A stretch of DNA of 64,000 nt, taken from NCBI GenBank assembly GCA_903863935.1, contig CAIPDV010000081.1, positions 1 through 64,000 on the forward strand, given 5' to 3'. Shown in pieces: positions 52,839-60,673 of this stretch. The notes under the pieces were generated by a model. The model was not told where the DNA came from and ran no database searches. It was given only the letters and a program-made list of their open reading frames with translations. How positions within the stretch are numbered: the first letter of the stretch is position 1; every line of letters starts with the position of its first letter. This stretch comes from an uncultured Bacteroidota bacterium. Lineage in GTDB: Bacteria; Bacteroidota; Bacteroidia; JABEUT01. The translations under genes and the position numbers were made by a program.

Positions 52839-52877
52839 ATTTATTATTTTAAAATCATTAACGCCAATAATTGCCCC

Positions 52878-55085
52878 ATGAAAAAATTACGTGTATTTAT
52901 ACTCTTCACTCTTAGCTCTTCACTCTTCACTCTGTGCTCCGCACAGACCGGCAAGTGGTCGGCTGTAAAAAATGTGGCACCGCATTATCACAACGGTGGC
53001 CTGGTTTTACTTACCGATGGAACTGTTTTATGCCATACTACTGATGGTGGTGGAAACGGCACCGGCTGGGACAGGCTTACACCCGATGCGCATGGCAGCT
53101 ATGCAAATGGAACATGGTCGTCAATAAAAAATATGGTGAATGACCGTTTATATTTTTCTTCGCAGGTTTTGCAGAGTGGTAAAGTATATGTGGCCGGTGG
53201 CGAATATGGTGCAGGTGGCACCAATGGCGAAGTATACGACCCTAAAACCGATACCTGGACCATGTGCGATACCATTCCCGCTGGATGGAATATGTATGAC
53301 GGAAATTCCGAAATCCTATACGACGGAACCGTGCTTGAGGGCCCACAGGTGGGTTCTTACTACGCATATAATAACCTGATATGGGATCCGAAAACAAACC
53401 AATATAGCATAGGAGCAAACAGTATTTATGACCACGATGAAGCCAGCTGGCTTAAGTTAAGAGACAGCAGTATTTTATTTGTCGGCATAGGCACACAGTA
53501 TTCCAACCGATATATTCCACAAACAAAAACCTGGGTGCTGGATGATACTTTGCCGGGCATGCTCTATGATCCGTATGGATATGAAGCGGGCGGTTCTTTC
53601 CTGATGCCCGATGGAAGAGCAATCTTTTTCGGAGCGACAAATTACAATGCATTTTATACGCCGTCGGGAAATAATAAGCCCGGCAAATGGACCTCTGCTG
53701 CCAGTTTCCCCGATATCAACGGAGAGCCCAGCGGCCAACCGGACGGCTGCTCTGCCATGATGGTGAATGGACATATTTTGCTTGCCGTTTCTCCGGTTGG
53801 CGATTCTACCGGCGAATTTAAATACCCATGTTATTTTCTGGAATATAATTGCGCTACGGGAGTTTTTACCAGGGTGACCGATACGATACCCGGTGTTGGT
53901 TATGATTCAATACAATCGTGCAGCTACCAGGTAAATATGATAGATCTGCCCGACGGAACCGTTCTTGTTTCGAATTATCAGCATGGTTACTCCAACCAAT
54001 ATTGGATATATACCCCCGGCAGTGGCCCTATCCCGCAAGGCAAGCCGACTATCAACCGCATTCTTCCTGATGCCTGCCCGAGTTATAAAATTACTGGTAA
54101 ATTATTTAATGGTATTTCGGAAGGGGCCAGCTATGGCGACGATTGGCAGATGGAAACCAACTATCCCATTGTGCGCCTGACCGACGGCACAAACGTATAC
54201 TATACCACCACCAGCGACTGGAACCGCGTTGGCGCGGTCCGCACCGACAGCCTTGAAGATACTGCTGTGTTTACATTGCCTGCGGGACTTCCGGCAGGGA
54301 CGTATTCGTTGGTGGTTGTAGCAAATGGTTTTGCTTCAAACCCGGTTTTGTTTACAACGTTAAGCGCATCCGTATCTGCCGGCAATGTTGATTGCATGGG
54401 CGGAACAGGCGTGGCTACTGCCTTTGCAAATGGCGGACTTTCTCCGTTTACCTACCTCTGGAATCCGGGAGGAAGTACGAAAGCTACGGCTACAGGGCTT
54501 AGCGCGGGAACATATACGCTTACTGTTACCGATAATAACGGTTGCGTTGTAAATGAAAATATCACCATAACACAACCTGCATCTGCCCTTGCAGCCACCA
54601 TAAATGCTGTAAGTACCAGCGGGCCCGCAGCCTGCGATGGCTCTGCACAGGCTATTCCTACAGGTGGCACAGCCCCATATACATATCGCTGGACCACAGG
54701 AGGACAATCTACCGATACAATCAACAATCAATGTGCAGGAAACTACTGCTGCATTGTAACCGATAACCATGGCTGCACACAAACAGTCTGTGCCAATATT
54801 GTTACGGCAATATCTGATTTGAAAAATTCATCAAATGAGATACTAATTTATCCCAACCCTAATAATGGTTCCTTTGTATTAGGAATTACGAATTATGAAT
54901 CAGGAATGAAATATCAAGTCGAGATTTATAATGTACTTGGTGAGAAAGTGTATTCGCAATACACAGTTCATAGTTCATCGTTCATCGTTGACTTGCAAAG
55001 CAAGTCTAATGGCCTCTATTTCTACCGCGTTCTAAAACGGGATGGCAACCTTCTCGGTGAAGGAAAGATTATAATTCAGAAATAG
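52878..55085 (+). CDS. Galactose-oxidase-like kelch protein with SprB repeats and T9SS domain (1)
   Basis: A 735-residue surface protein. The signal peptide (MKKLRVFILFTLSSSLFTLC) leads to a kelch/galactose-oxidase-like propeller (KVYVAGGEYGAGGTNGEVYD, WDPKTNQYSIGANSIYDHDE). Then comes a galactose-oxidase E-set/DUF1929-like domain (GDDWQMETNYPIVRLTDG), two SprB repeats (ANGGLSPFTYLWNPGGST, GGTAPYTYRWTTGGQSTD) and a T9SS type A sorting domain (IYPNPNNGSFVLGI, NVLGEKVYSQ, GKIIIQK). The second repeat adds a cluster of Cys (CAGNYCCIVTDNHGCTQTVC). The copper-ligand residues of true galactose oxidase are not claimed. Paralogue follows 165 bp downstream. Confidence 0.9.
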   Translation: MKKLRVFILFTLSSSLFTLCSAQTGKWSAVKNVAPHYHNGGLVLLTDGTVLCHTTDGGGNGTGWDRLTPDAHGSYANGTWSSIKNMVNDRLYFSSQVLQSGKVYVAGGEYGAGGTNGEVYDPKTDTWTMCDTIPAGWNMYDGNSEILYDGTVLEGPQVGSYYAYNNLIWDPKTNQYSIGANSIYDHDEASWLKLRDSSILFVGIGTQYSNRYIPQTKTWVLDDTLPGMLYDPYGYEAGGSFLMPDGRAIFFGATNYNAFYTPSGNNKPGKWTSAASFPDINGEPSGQPDGCSAMMVNGHILLAVSPVGDSTGEFKYPCYFLEYNCATGVFTRVTDTIPGVGYDSIQSCSYQVNMIDLPDGTVLVSNYQHGYSNQYWIYTPGSGPIPQGKPTINRILPDACPSYKITGKLFNGISEGASYGDDWQMETNYPIVRLTDGTNVYYTTTSDWNRVGAVRTDSLEDTAVFTLPAGLPAGTYSLVVVANGFASNPVLFTTLSASVSAGNVDCMGGTGVATAFANGGLSPFTYLWNPGGSTKATATGLSAGTYTLTVTDNNGCVVNENITITQPASALAATINAVSTSGPAACDGSAQAIPTGGTAPYTYRWTTGGQSTDTINNQCAGNYCCIVTDNHGCTQTVCANIVTAISDLKNSSNEILIYPNPNNGSFVLGITNYESGMKYQVEIYNVLGEKVYSQYTVHSSSFIVDLQSKSNGLYFYRVLKRDGNLLGEGKIIIQK

Positions 55086-55196
55086 GAAAAGTACCCAGAT
55101 AGGAAACTGATATGCTCTCCCCCTATGGGGAGAGTGTAGAGTGGGACAGGGCGGAGAAATTAATTCTTTAATCTGTCAAGACAATTTCCTTTTCAT

Positions 55197-55204
55197 TACA
55201 TTTG
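55197..55204 (+). promoter_or_regulatory. -7 box for kelch/SprB gene 2
   Basis: TACATTTG, 46 bp before the ATG at 55250, with a context like that of the paralogue at 52831. Confidence 0.5.
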
Positions 55205-55249
55205 GTTTTTTTAAGTAAGAATCCATCACTGTAATCTTTTGTGTTTGTT

Positions 55250-57907
55250 ATGAAAAAAATATTTATTCACTCACTTTTCACTTTTACCTTTTCACTACTC
55301 ACTGTTTTGTGCTCCGCACAAACAGGTACCTGGACAGCCGTTCACGATACTGCTCCGCATTACAATCTTGGTGGATGCCTCCTGATGGTTGATGGATCTG
55401 TCATTTGCCATAACGACCAGGGCGATGCCTACGGAAGTGGCTGGGACAGGCTTACACCCGATGCCAGTGGCAGTTATGTTAATGGAAAATGGGATACCAT
55501 TCCATCCATGAAATACGGTCGTTTGTTTTTTTCGACACAGGTTTTGCCCAATGGCAATGTGTATGTTGCAGGTGGCGAGTATGGCGCGGGCGACACGGCC
55601 GGAGAGGTTTATAATTTTGCAACCCAAACATGGAAACCATGCGGTGGAATTCCGGCAGGCTGGAATATTTATGATGGAAACTCCGAACTATTATACAACG
55701 GCAATGTGCTGGAGGGCCCGCAGATAGGTAATTTCCCATCGTATGATTGTTTATTGTACAACCCAACCACTAACGCATATTCGGTTGCACCAACCGCATT
55801 TTATAATCACGATGAAGCTTCGTGGCTTAAGTTGCGCGACAGCAGTGTTCTCTTTGTAGGCATAGGTTCCAGAAATTCAAACCGCTATATTCCAAAATAT
55901 AATAAATGGGTGGACGATGGAATTGTTCCAGGTGATCTGTATGATCCATTCGGATATGAAGCCGGTCCCGCTTTTTTACTTCCCAATGGAAAAGCCTTGT
56001 TCACGGGTGCTACAGGCTTTAATGCGCTTTACACACCATCCGGTGATACAACGCCGGGTACCTGGTCAGTAGCCGATAGTTTTCCAATTATCAACGGGCA
56101 TCGCATGGGTACTCCGGATGCTTCGGGGGCTATGATGGTGAATGGGCATATTCTGCTTTCTGTTTCTCCTATCGGTGTGTCGAATAACGAATTTCTCGCA
56201 CCTGCATATTTTGTAGAATACGATTACACCACGGATAAATTCACACAGGTAACAAGCATCATTCCGGGATATAATACCGACTCCATCCCATGGATTGGCG
56301 CATTCCAAACTCAAATGCTCGATCTGCCGGACGGGAATATTCTTGTTTCGGTAAGCCAAACCTATCAGTCAAAACAATATTATATATATACTCCGGGCAG
56401 TGCTCCAATCCCGCAAGGGAAGCCAACAATCGACAATCTGACCAATATAGCCTGTAATAAATACCGCATCACCGGAAAATTATTCAACGGCATTTCCGAA
56501 GGTGCAGGTTTTGGCGACGACTGGCAGATGGCTACTGACTATCCTGTTGTACGCCTCACCGATGGCATAAATACATACTATGCCACTACTACCAATTGGA
56601 ACCGTATTGGAGCGGTAATGACCGACAGCCTCGAAGACACAGCCTACTTCGTAATGCCATCCCTTCCCGGCGGAACTTATTCCGTAGTTGTAACTGCAAA
56701 TGGATTTGCATCAAACCCTGTGTTACTAAATACTTTCGGAGTTTCCATAACATCACACACAGATCTTGGCTCTTGCAACACCGGCACCGGAAGTGCTACA
56801 GCACTGGCTGCCGACGGGGTTGCGCCGTATACCTATTTATGGAGCCCAAGCGGAGGTACTAACGCCTCCGCATCTAACCTTAGCGGTGGAACCTACACTA
56901 TTACAGTTACCGATAATACAGGTTGTTCGGTTACCGCTTCTGTGGTGATTTCTCAAGCCGCACCACTTACTGTTTATCCAACTGTATCGTATGTTAATTG
57001 CAATGGAGGCAGCGATGGAAGCGTGAAAGCATGGGTGAACGGCGGAACACAACCCTATACTTATTTGTGGAATCCGGGAGGAAACACCAACGCTTTTATG
57101 AGCGGTTTGAGTGCCGGAATTTATACTGTAAATGTTGCGGATTCTTGCGGTAATACTGCGAGCACGTCGGTTGAAGTTAAGCAGCCCGATCCGCTTGCAA
57201 TTGCAATAGATTCCGTTATTCCTGTTTCTTGCCATGGTAATTACGATGGTAAAATATTAACCAATACAACAGGCGGAACACAACCCTATACCTATTCCTG
57301 GACAGGTGGTGCAGGAAATAAGGACAGTGCATCTGTACTCAGCGTAGGCACATATACTATAACTGTTTCCGATGCCTGCGGTAAATCGGCAACTGCACAG
57401 GCTACTATCACGCAGCCAAATGCAATTGTAAATACCACCATTGTATTCAATGAAATTCCCGGACAGGGATGCGACGGTGAAGCGGTTATTATTCCCAGTG
57501 GAGGAACACCTCCTTACACCTACTTCTGGATTGGCGGAGGACAAACAACCGACACTATTAAAAACCATTGTGCGGGAAGTTTTTGCTGTAAGGTAACCGA
57601 TAACCATGGTTGTGTTCAGGTAACTTGTGTTGATATAATCTCCGATGTACAAAGCATTTCATCAGGCACCGATGAGATTACGGTCTACCCGAATCCTAAC
57701 AATGGAACATTTACAGTTTCATCCGCCTTGGCGGACCAAACAATGGAAATTTATAATGTACTTGGCGAAAAAGTATACTCCCAATTCTTAATTCCTAATT
57801 CTCAATTCCTAATTAATTTAAGCCAACCTAACGGAATTTATTTCTATCGTGTTTATAAAACCGGCGGAGCTATTCTTGGGCAAGGGAAAATTATTATTCA
57901 GAAATAA
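55250..57907 (+). CDS. Galactose-oxidase-like kelch protein with SprB repeats and T9SS domain (2)
   Basis: An 885-residue paralogue of the preceding gene with the same order of domains: signal peptide, kelch-like propeller (VYVAGGEYGAGDTAGEVYNF), E-set domain (GDDWQMATDYPVVRLTDG) and a T9SS sorting domain (VYPNPNNGTFTVSS, GKIIIQK). It has four SprB repeats instead of two (PYTYLWSPSGGT, PYTYLWNPGGNT, PYTYSWTGGAGN, PYTYFWIGGGQT). The last repeat keeps the Cys cluster (CAGSFCCKVTDNHGCVQVTC). Repeat gain or loss since duplication is clear. Between SQ and LSQPNG the sorting domain carries FLIPNSQFLIN, encoded by an AATTCCTAATTCTCA repeat. Confidence 0.9.
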   Translation: MKKIFIHSLFTFTFSLLTVLCSAQTGTWTAVHDTAPHYNLGGCLLMVDGSVICHNDQGDAYGSGWDRLTPDASGSYVNGKWDTIPSMKYGRLFFSTQVLPNGNVYVAGGEYGAGDTAGEVYNFATQTWKPCGGIPAGWNIYDGNSELLYNGNVLEGPQIGNFPSYDCLLYNPTTNAYSVAPTAFYNHDEASWLKLRDSSVLFVGIGSRNSNRYIPKYNKWVDDGIVPGDLYDPFGYEAGPAFLLPNGKALFTGATGFNALYTPSGDTTPGTWSVADSFPIINGHRMGTPDASGAMMVNGHILLSVSPIGVSNNEFLAPAYFVEYDYTTDKFTQVTSIIPGYNTDSIPWIGAFQTQMLDLPDGNILVSVSQTYQSKQYYIYTPGSAPIPQGKPTIDNLTNIACNKYRITGKLFNGISEGAGFGDDWQMATDYPVVRLTDGINTYYATTTNWNRIGAVMTDSLEDTAYFVMPSLPGGTYSVVVTANGFASNPVLLNTFGVSITSHTDLGSCNTGTGSATALAADGVAPYTYLWSPSGGTNASASNLSGGTYTITVTDNTGCSVTASVVISQAAPLTVYPTVSYVNCNGGSDGSVKAWVNGGTQPYTYLWNPGGNTNAFMSGLSAGIYTVNVADSCGNTASTSVEVKQPDPLAIAIDSVIPVSCHGNYDGKILTNTTGGTQPYTYSWTGGAGNKDSASVLSVGTYTITVSDACGKSATAQATITQPNAIVNTTIVFNEIPGQGCDGEAVIIPSGGTPPYTYFWIGGGQTTDTIKNHCAGSFCCKVTDNHGCVQVTCVDIISDVQSISSGTDEITVYPNPNNGTFTVSSALADQTMEIYNVLGEKVYSQFLIPNSQFLINLSQPNGIYFYRVYKTGGAILGQGKIIIQK

Positions 57908-57915
57908 AGTTTTCA

Positions 57916-57972
57916 CGTCATTGCGAGGCTTTGCGAAGCCTGTCCGAACGGTTCATCCGGGCGGGCAATCTT
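57916..57972. repeat. Partial family B repeat
   Basis: Starts CGTCATTGCGAGG like the arm of the family B palindrome at 17644-17712. It then continues with TTTGCGAAGC and ends GGCGGGCAATCTTA. It abuts the left 42-bp direct repeat of the GIY-YIG element. Confidence 0.55.
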
Positions 57973-58021
57973 ACCCAGTGAGATTGTCATCCTGACGAAG
58001 GAAGGATCTGTTTTTGGGTTA

Positions 58022-58363
58022 TTAAAGTAATTCCCTTGAAATTATATCTCCATTGGGAGGCCATTCCATTATTTCTTCATTCAGAAAATTCCATTCCGGA
58101 TTTGAAGAATTAATTAATTCCTCTTTCTTTTTTCTGTTCCATCCTTTAATTTGTTTTTCTCGTTTTATAGCAAGGTCAGCGTATTGTGTTTTCTCAAAAT
58201 AAAGCAAATAATGACAATGGTATTTTCCGGTAAATGTTTTGTGAGAACCCTTATTCATATAGTGTTCAGCTATTCTTTGAGGCAAATTATTAGTAACACC
58301 CACATAAAGCACCTCTTTTGTAACATTCGTAAGAATATAAATAAAAAATTGAATAGTACTCAT
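58022..58363 (-). CDS. GIY-YIG nuclease family protein
   Basis: A 113-residue small GIY-YIG endonuclease (ATG at 58363). The motifs FIYIL and YVGVTNN correspond to GIY and YIG. The Arg follows in NLPQRIAEHY, and FEKTQYADLAIKREKQIKGW carries the conserved Glu. Such single-domain proteins are common in Bacteroidota; the fold is also found in homing endonucleases and UvrC. The gene fills the space between inverted arms of the family A repeat, ending 5 bp from the left arm and starting 34 bp from the right, an unusual and suggestive position. Confidence 0.9.
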   Translation of the reverse strand: MSTIQFFIYILTNVTKEVLYVGVTNNLPQRIAEHYMNKGSHKTFTGKYHCHYLLYFEKTQYADLAIKREKQIKGWNRKKKEELINSSNPEWNFLNEEIMEWPPNGDIISRELL

Positions 58364-58418
58364 AAAACAAAAATACAAAAAAGAGTTTCCGCAATATCAA
58401 AAACAGATCCTTCCTTCG

Positions 58419-58625
58419 TCAGGATGACAAAGTCATGGAGGGTAAGATTGTCAGGATGACAAAGTCATGGAGGGTAAGATTGTCAGGATGACAAAGTCAT
58501 GGAAGGTAGGATTGTCAGGATGACAAAGTCATGGAAGGTAGGATTGTCAGGATGACAAAGTCACGGAAGATAGGATTGTCAGGATGACAAAGTCAGAGAC
58601 GGTAAAATTATCAGGATGACAAAGT
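58419..58625. repeat. 32-bp tandem repeat array, seven copies
   Basis: Copies start at 58419, 58451, 58483, 58515, 58547, 58579 and 58611 (last partial), an exact 32-base period. Each begins TCAGGATGACAAAGTCATGG, then about 12 more bases ending in GATTG. Later copies carry substitutions (ACGGAAGA, AGAGACGG). The unit contains the GGATGACAAAGTCA end of the family A repeat, so it probably arose by amplification of that end. No spacers exist, so it is not a CRISPR. Confidence 0.95.
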
Positions 58626-58645
58626 AATTTTGTATTGGACCCAGT

Positions 58646-58719
58646 GAGATTGTCATCCTGACGAAGGAAGGATCTGTTTTAATACAAATTCTTCGCTGCG
58701 CTCTGAATGGCAATATCAC
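58646..58719. repeat. Dispersed palindromic repeat, family A (solo copy)
   Basis: Starts GAGATTGTCATCCTGACGAA, has TCTGTTTTAATACAAATTC at the centre and ends CTGAATGGCAATATCAC. Its left half is the right 42-bp direct repeat of the GIY-YIG element. Confidence 0.8.
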
Positions 58720-58763
58720 ATTGGATGGTAATCCACTAACATTTATTTGTTCATTTCTGCTTC

Positions 58764-58800
58764 AGTCATTGACTTTCGTCAAAAGTCAATGACTTTTTTA
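58764..58800 (+). terminator. Strong rho-independent-like terminator
   Basis: A perfect 13-bp stem (AGTCATTGACTTT at 58764-58776 with 58782-58794) and CGTCA loop, followed by TTTTT. It insulates the terminase genes from upstream transcription. Confidence 0.7.
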
Positions 58801-58820
58801 ATTAGTGCTTTTTGCCAAAC

Positions 58821-58828
58821 TAATTTTG
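58821..58828 (+). promoter_or_regulatory. -7 box for the terminase genes
   Basis: TAATTTTG matches TAnnTTTG, 47 bp before the ATG at 58876 and after the terminator at 58764-58800. Confidence 0.45.
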
Positions 58829-58875
58829 TGTTTACAAACTTAATAAAAAGTTAAAAACGTAAAATAAAGTAAAAT

Positions 58876-59256
58876 ATGAGCAAGAGCACATTTATGCAAA
58901 CCTTTGCAAAAAAGGAGGCCATGATCAAGGCCCTGCAGGCTAATTACGGGCGCATTTCAAAAGCGGCCGATACGGCGCAGATAACCCGCCAGACCCACTA
59001 CAACTGGTATAAAGAAGATGAGGAATACCGCCGGAGAGTGGACAACATTAAGTACGAAGCTTTTGATGCCTTCGGCGATCTGGTGTTTGATGTGGTGATC
59101 AAAAAACTGAATGAAGGAAACACCGCCGTTGTAAACCGATGCTTCCAAACCATGTTCGGCCGCTGGCCGGAACACATGGAAATGACAAATCCTTACAAAG
59201 CCGTTATTGTGGCAAAATATAACTACGTAGACAAACCCGAAGATGAGAGATTGTAA
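58876..59256 (+). CDS. Phage terminase small subunit-like protein
   Basis: A 126-residue DNA-binding protein. The N-terminal helix-turn-helix region reads MIKALQANYGRISKAADTAQ followed by ITRQTHYNWYKEDEEYRRRV, as in small terminases that recognise packaging sites. A helical C-terminal part follows (AFDAFGDLVFDVVIKKLNEG). It overlaps the large subunit gene by 14 bp, the usual phage order. No portal, capsid or tail genes follow. The neighbouring bases are clearly richer in G+C than the cassette at 50-52 kb. Confidence 0.82.
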   Translation: MSKSTFMQTFAKKEAMIKALQANYGRISKAADTAQITRQTHYNWYKEDEEYRRRVDNIKYEAFDAFGDLVFDVVIKKLNEGNTAVVNRCFQTMFGRWPEHMEMTNPYKAVIVAKYNYVDKPEDERL

Positions 59257-60649
59257 ACTGGATATGAGTTGGGCTTACCACAACGGGGCCGAATGGGATA
59301 AACGCTACCTTTTCCTGTATGGTGGTGCCGGTAGCGGCAAATCGCAATTTGCCGCACGTAAAATTTTATACAGGCTAATGAATGAAAGAGGACACCGCTT
59401 CCTGATTGCCCGCAAAGAAAAGATACGTGTGCGCGATAGCATGTATACACTGCTGAAAGACATCATCCAGGGCTATGGCATAACAGAGGCGTTTGAATTC
59501 AAAGAGGAGAGCATGAAAATTATTTGTAAGCAAAACGGTAACGAAATAATTTCGGTAGGATTAAAGAACAGCGAGAAAATAAAATCGATAAATGGCATAA
59601 CCGGGGTATGGATAGAAGAAGCGTTTGAGCTGGATAAACGGGATTTTGACCAGCTTAACCTGCGCCTGCGAGGGGAAACGGCCAACTACAAACAAATTAT
59701 CTGCACCTTCAATCCGATGGATGTTAACCATTGGCTGAAATCGTTTATTGACAGCCGGCCCGAGAATATGCTATGTATGCAAACCACCTTTCGCGATAAC
59801 GCCTTTATCGACAAGGAATACATGGATGAGTTGATCAAACAATTCAGGCAAAATGAAAATTATAACCGTATATATGTAAAAGGCGAGTGGGGCAGGGCCT
59901 ACACGGGAGGCGAGTTCTACCACGGTTTTTCCTGGAGCAAACATGTCATCCCCTCTTTGCCGGGCGAAGAAAATTATGGCATTTACAATCCCAAACTTCC
60001 GCTGCATATTACCTTCGATTTTAATGTAAACCCTTATGTAACTTGCTGTGTATGGCAGATCGGCGAAAACAGCCTGAACGAGTTAAAGCGTGCCGTGCAG
60101 ATCGATGAGATATGTCTGGCGCATCCGAGGAATTCCACAAAAGAGGTATGCGCCGAATTCCGCAGGAAGTATTTTAATGAGAAAGGCCACCGGGCAGGGC
60201 TTTATGTTTATGGCGACCCTTCGGGTAAACATGAAGACACACGAAGTGAAAAAGGCTATAATGATTTCACCATCATAAAAAATGAATTGCAGGAAATGCA
60301 TCCCGGCATGAGGGTGCCTGCTAAAGCGCCTAACGTAAAAAGCCGGGGCGATTTTATAAACTCAATTCTAAGCAGTGAGTATGAAAATATTTCAATATCC
60401 ATACATGAATCGTGCAGGCTCAGCATCGAGGATCTCAGTTACCTGAAGCAGGATGTGAATGGAAATAAGCTGAAGGAAAAAGCGAAAGATGAAAAAACAG
60501 GTATGGACTATGAAAAGTATGGCCACACCAGCGATAGTGCCGATTATTTTCTCACATCGGTATTTGCTTCTGAGTTCAACTATTTCATAAACGGTAAATC
60601 AATATTCAAACCTGTTTATGGCAAAAGGGAAAGCAACAATGTGTGGTAA
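59243..60649 (+). CDS. Phage terminase large subunit (PBSX/Terminase_3-like)
   Basis: A 468-residue packaging motor. ATPase domain: Walker A GGAGSGKS (about 27-34), ITGVWIEEA as Walker B with the catalytic Glu pair, and CTFNPMDVNHWL as coupling motif. The RNase H-like nuclease domain has the expected Asp positions in HITFDFNVNPYVTC, YVYGDPSG and SDSADYFLTS. All catalytic motifs look intact, so the gene is not obviously decayed. It ends 24 bp from the convergent xerD. With only the small subunit gene beside it, it is a lone packaging module. Confidence 0.93.
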   Translation: MRDCKLDMSWAYHNGAEWDKRYLFLYGGAGSGKSQFAARKILYRLMNERGHRFLIARKEKIRVRDSMYTLLKDIIQGYGITEAFEFKEESMKIICKQNGNEIISVGLKNSEKIKSINGITGVWIEEAFELDKRDFDQLNLRLRGETANYKQIICTFNPMDVNHWLKSFIDSRPENMLCMQTTFRDNAFIDKEYMDELIKQFRQNENYNRIYVKGEWGRAYTGGEFYHGFSWSKHVIPSLPGEENYGIYNPKLPLHITFDFNVNPYVTCCVWQIGENSLNELKRAVQIDEICLAHPRNSTKEVCAEFRRKYFNEKGHRAGLYVYGDPSGKHEDTRSEKGYNDFTIIKNELQEMHPGMRVPAKAPNVKSRGDFINSILSSEYENISISIHESCRLSIEDLSYLKQDVNGNKLKEKAKDEKTGMDYEKYGHTSDSADYFLTSVFASEFNYFINGKSIFKPVYGKRESNNVW

Positions 60650-60673
60650 GAAAACTTTCAGCGCAACCGGTAT

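Larger units (their letters stand above)
57973..58680. mobile_element. GIY-YIG element: nuclease gene inside a split family A palindrome
   Basis: Perfect 42-bp direct repeats (57973-58014 and 58639-58680, starting ACCCAGTGAGATTGTCATCC) bound the unit. Inside, the 31-bp arms at 57986-58016 and 58398-58428 are perfect inverted repeats and equal the two halves of family A elements seen as solo palindromes elsewhere. The GIY-YIG gene lies between the arms, and seven 32-bp tandem repeats follow the right arm. The layout suggests a nuclease-bearing parent of the solo repeats (inference). Confidence 0.65.

Noticed and set aside
58419-58625. Possible CRISPR array (regular 32-bp repeats)
   Set aside because: Copies are contiguous with no unique spacers and no cas genes are near; this is a tandem satellite.
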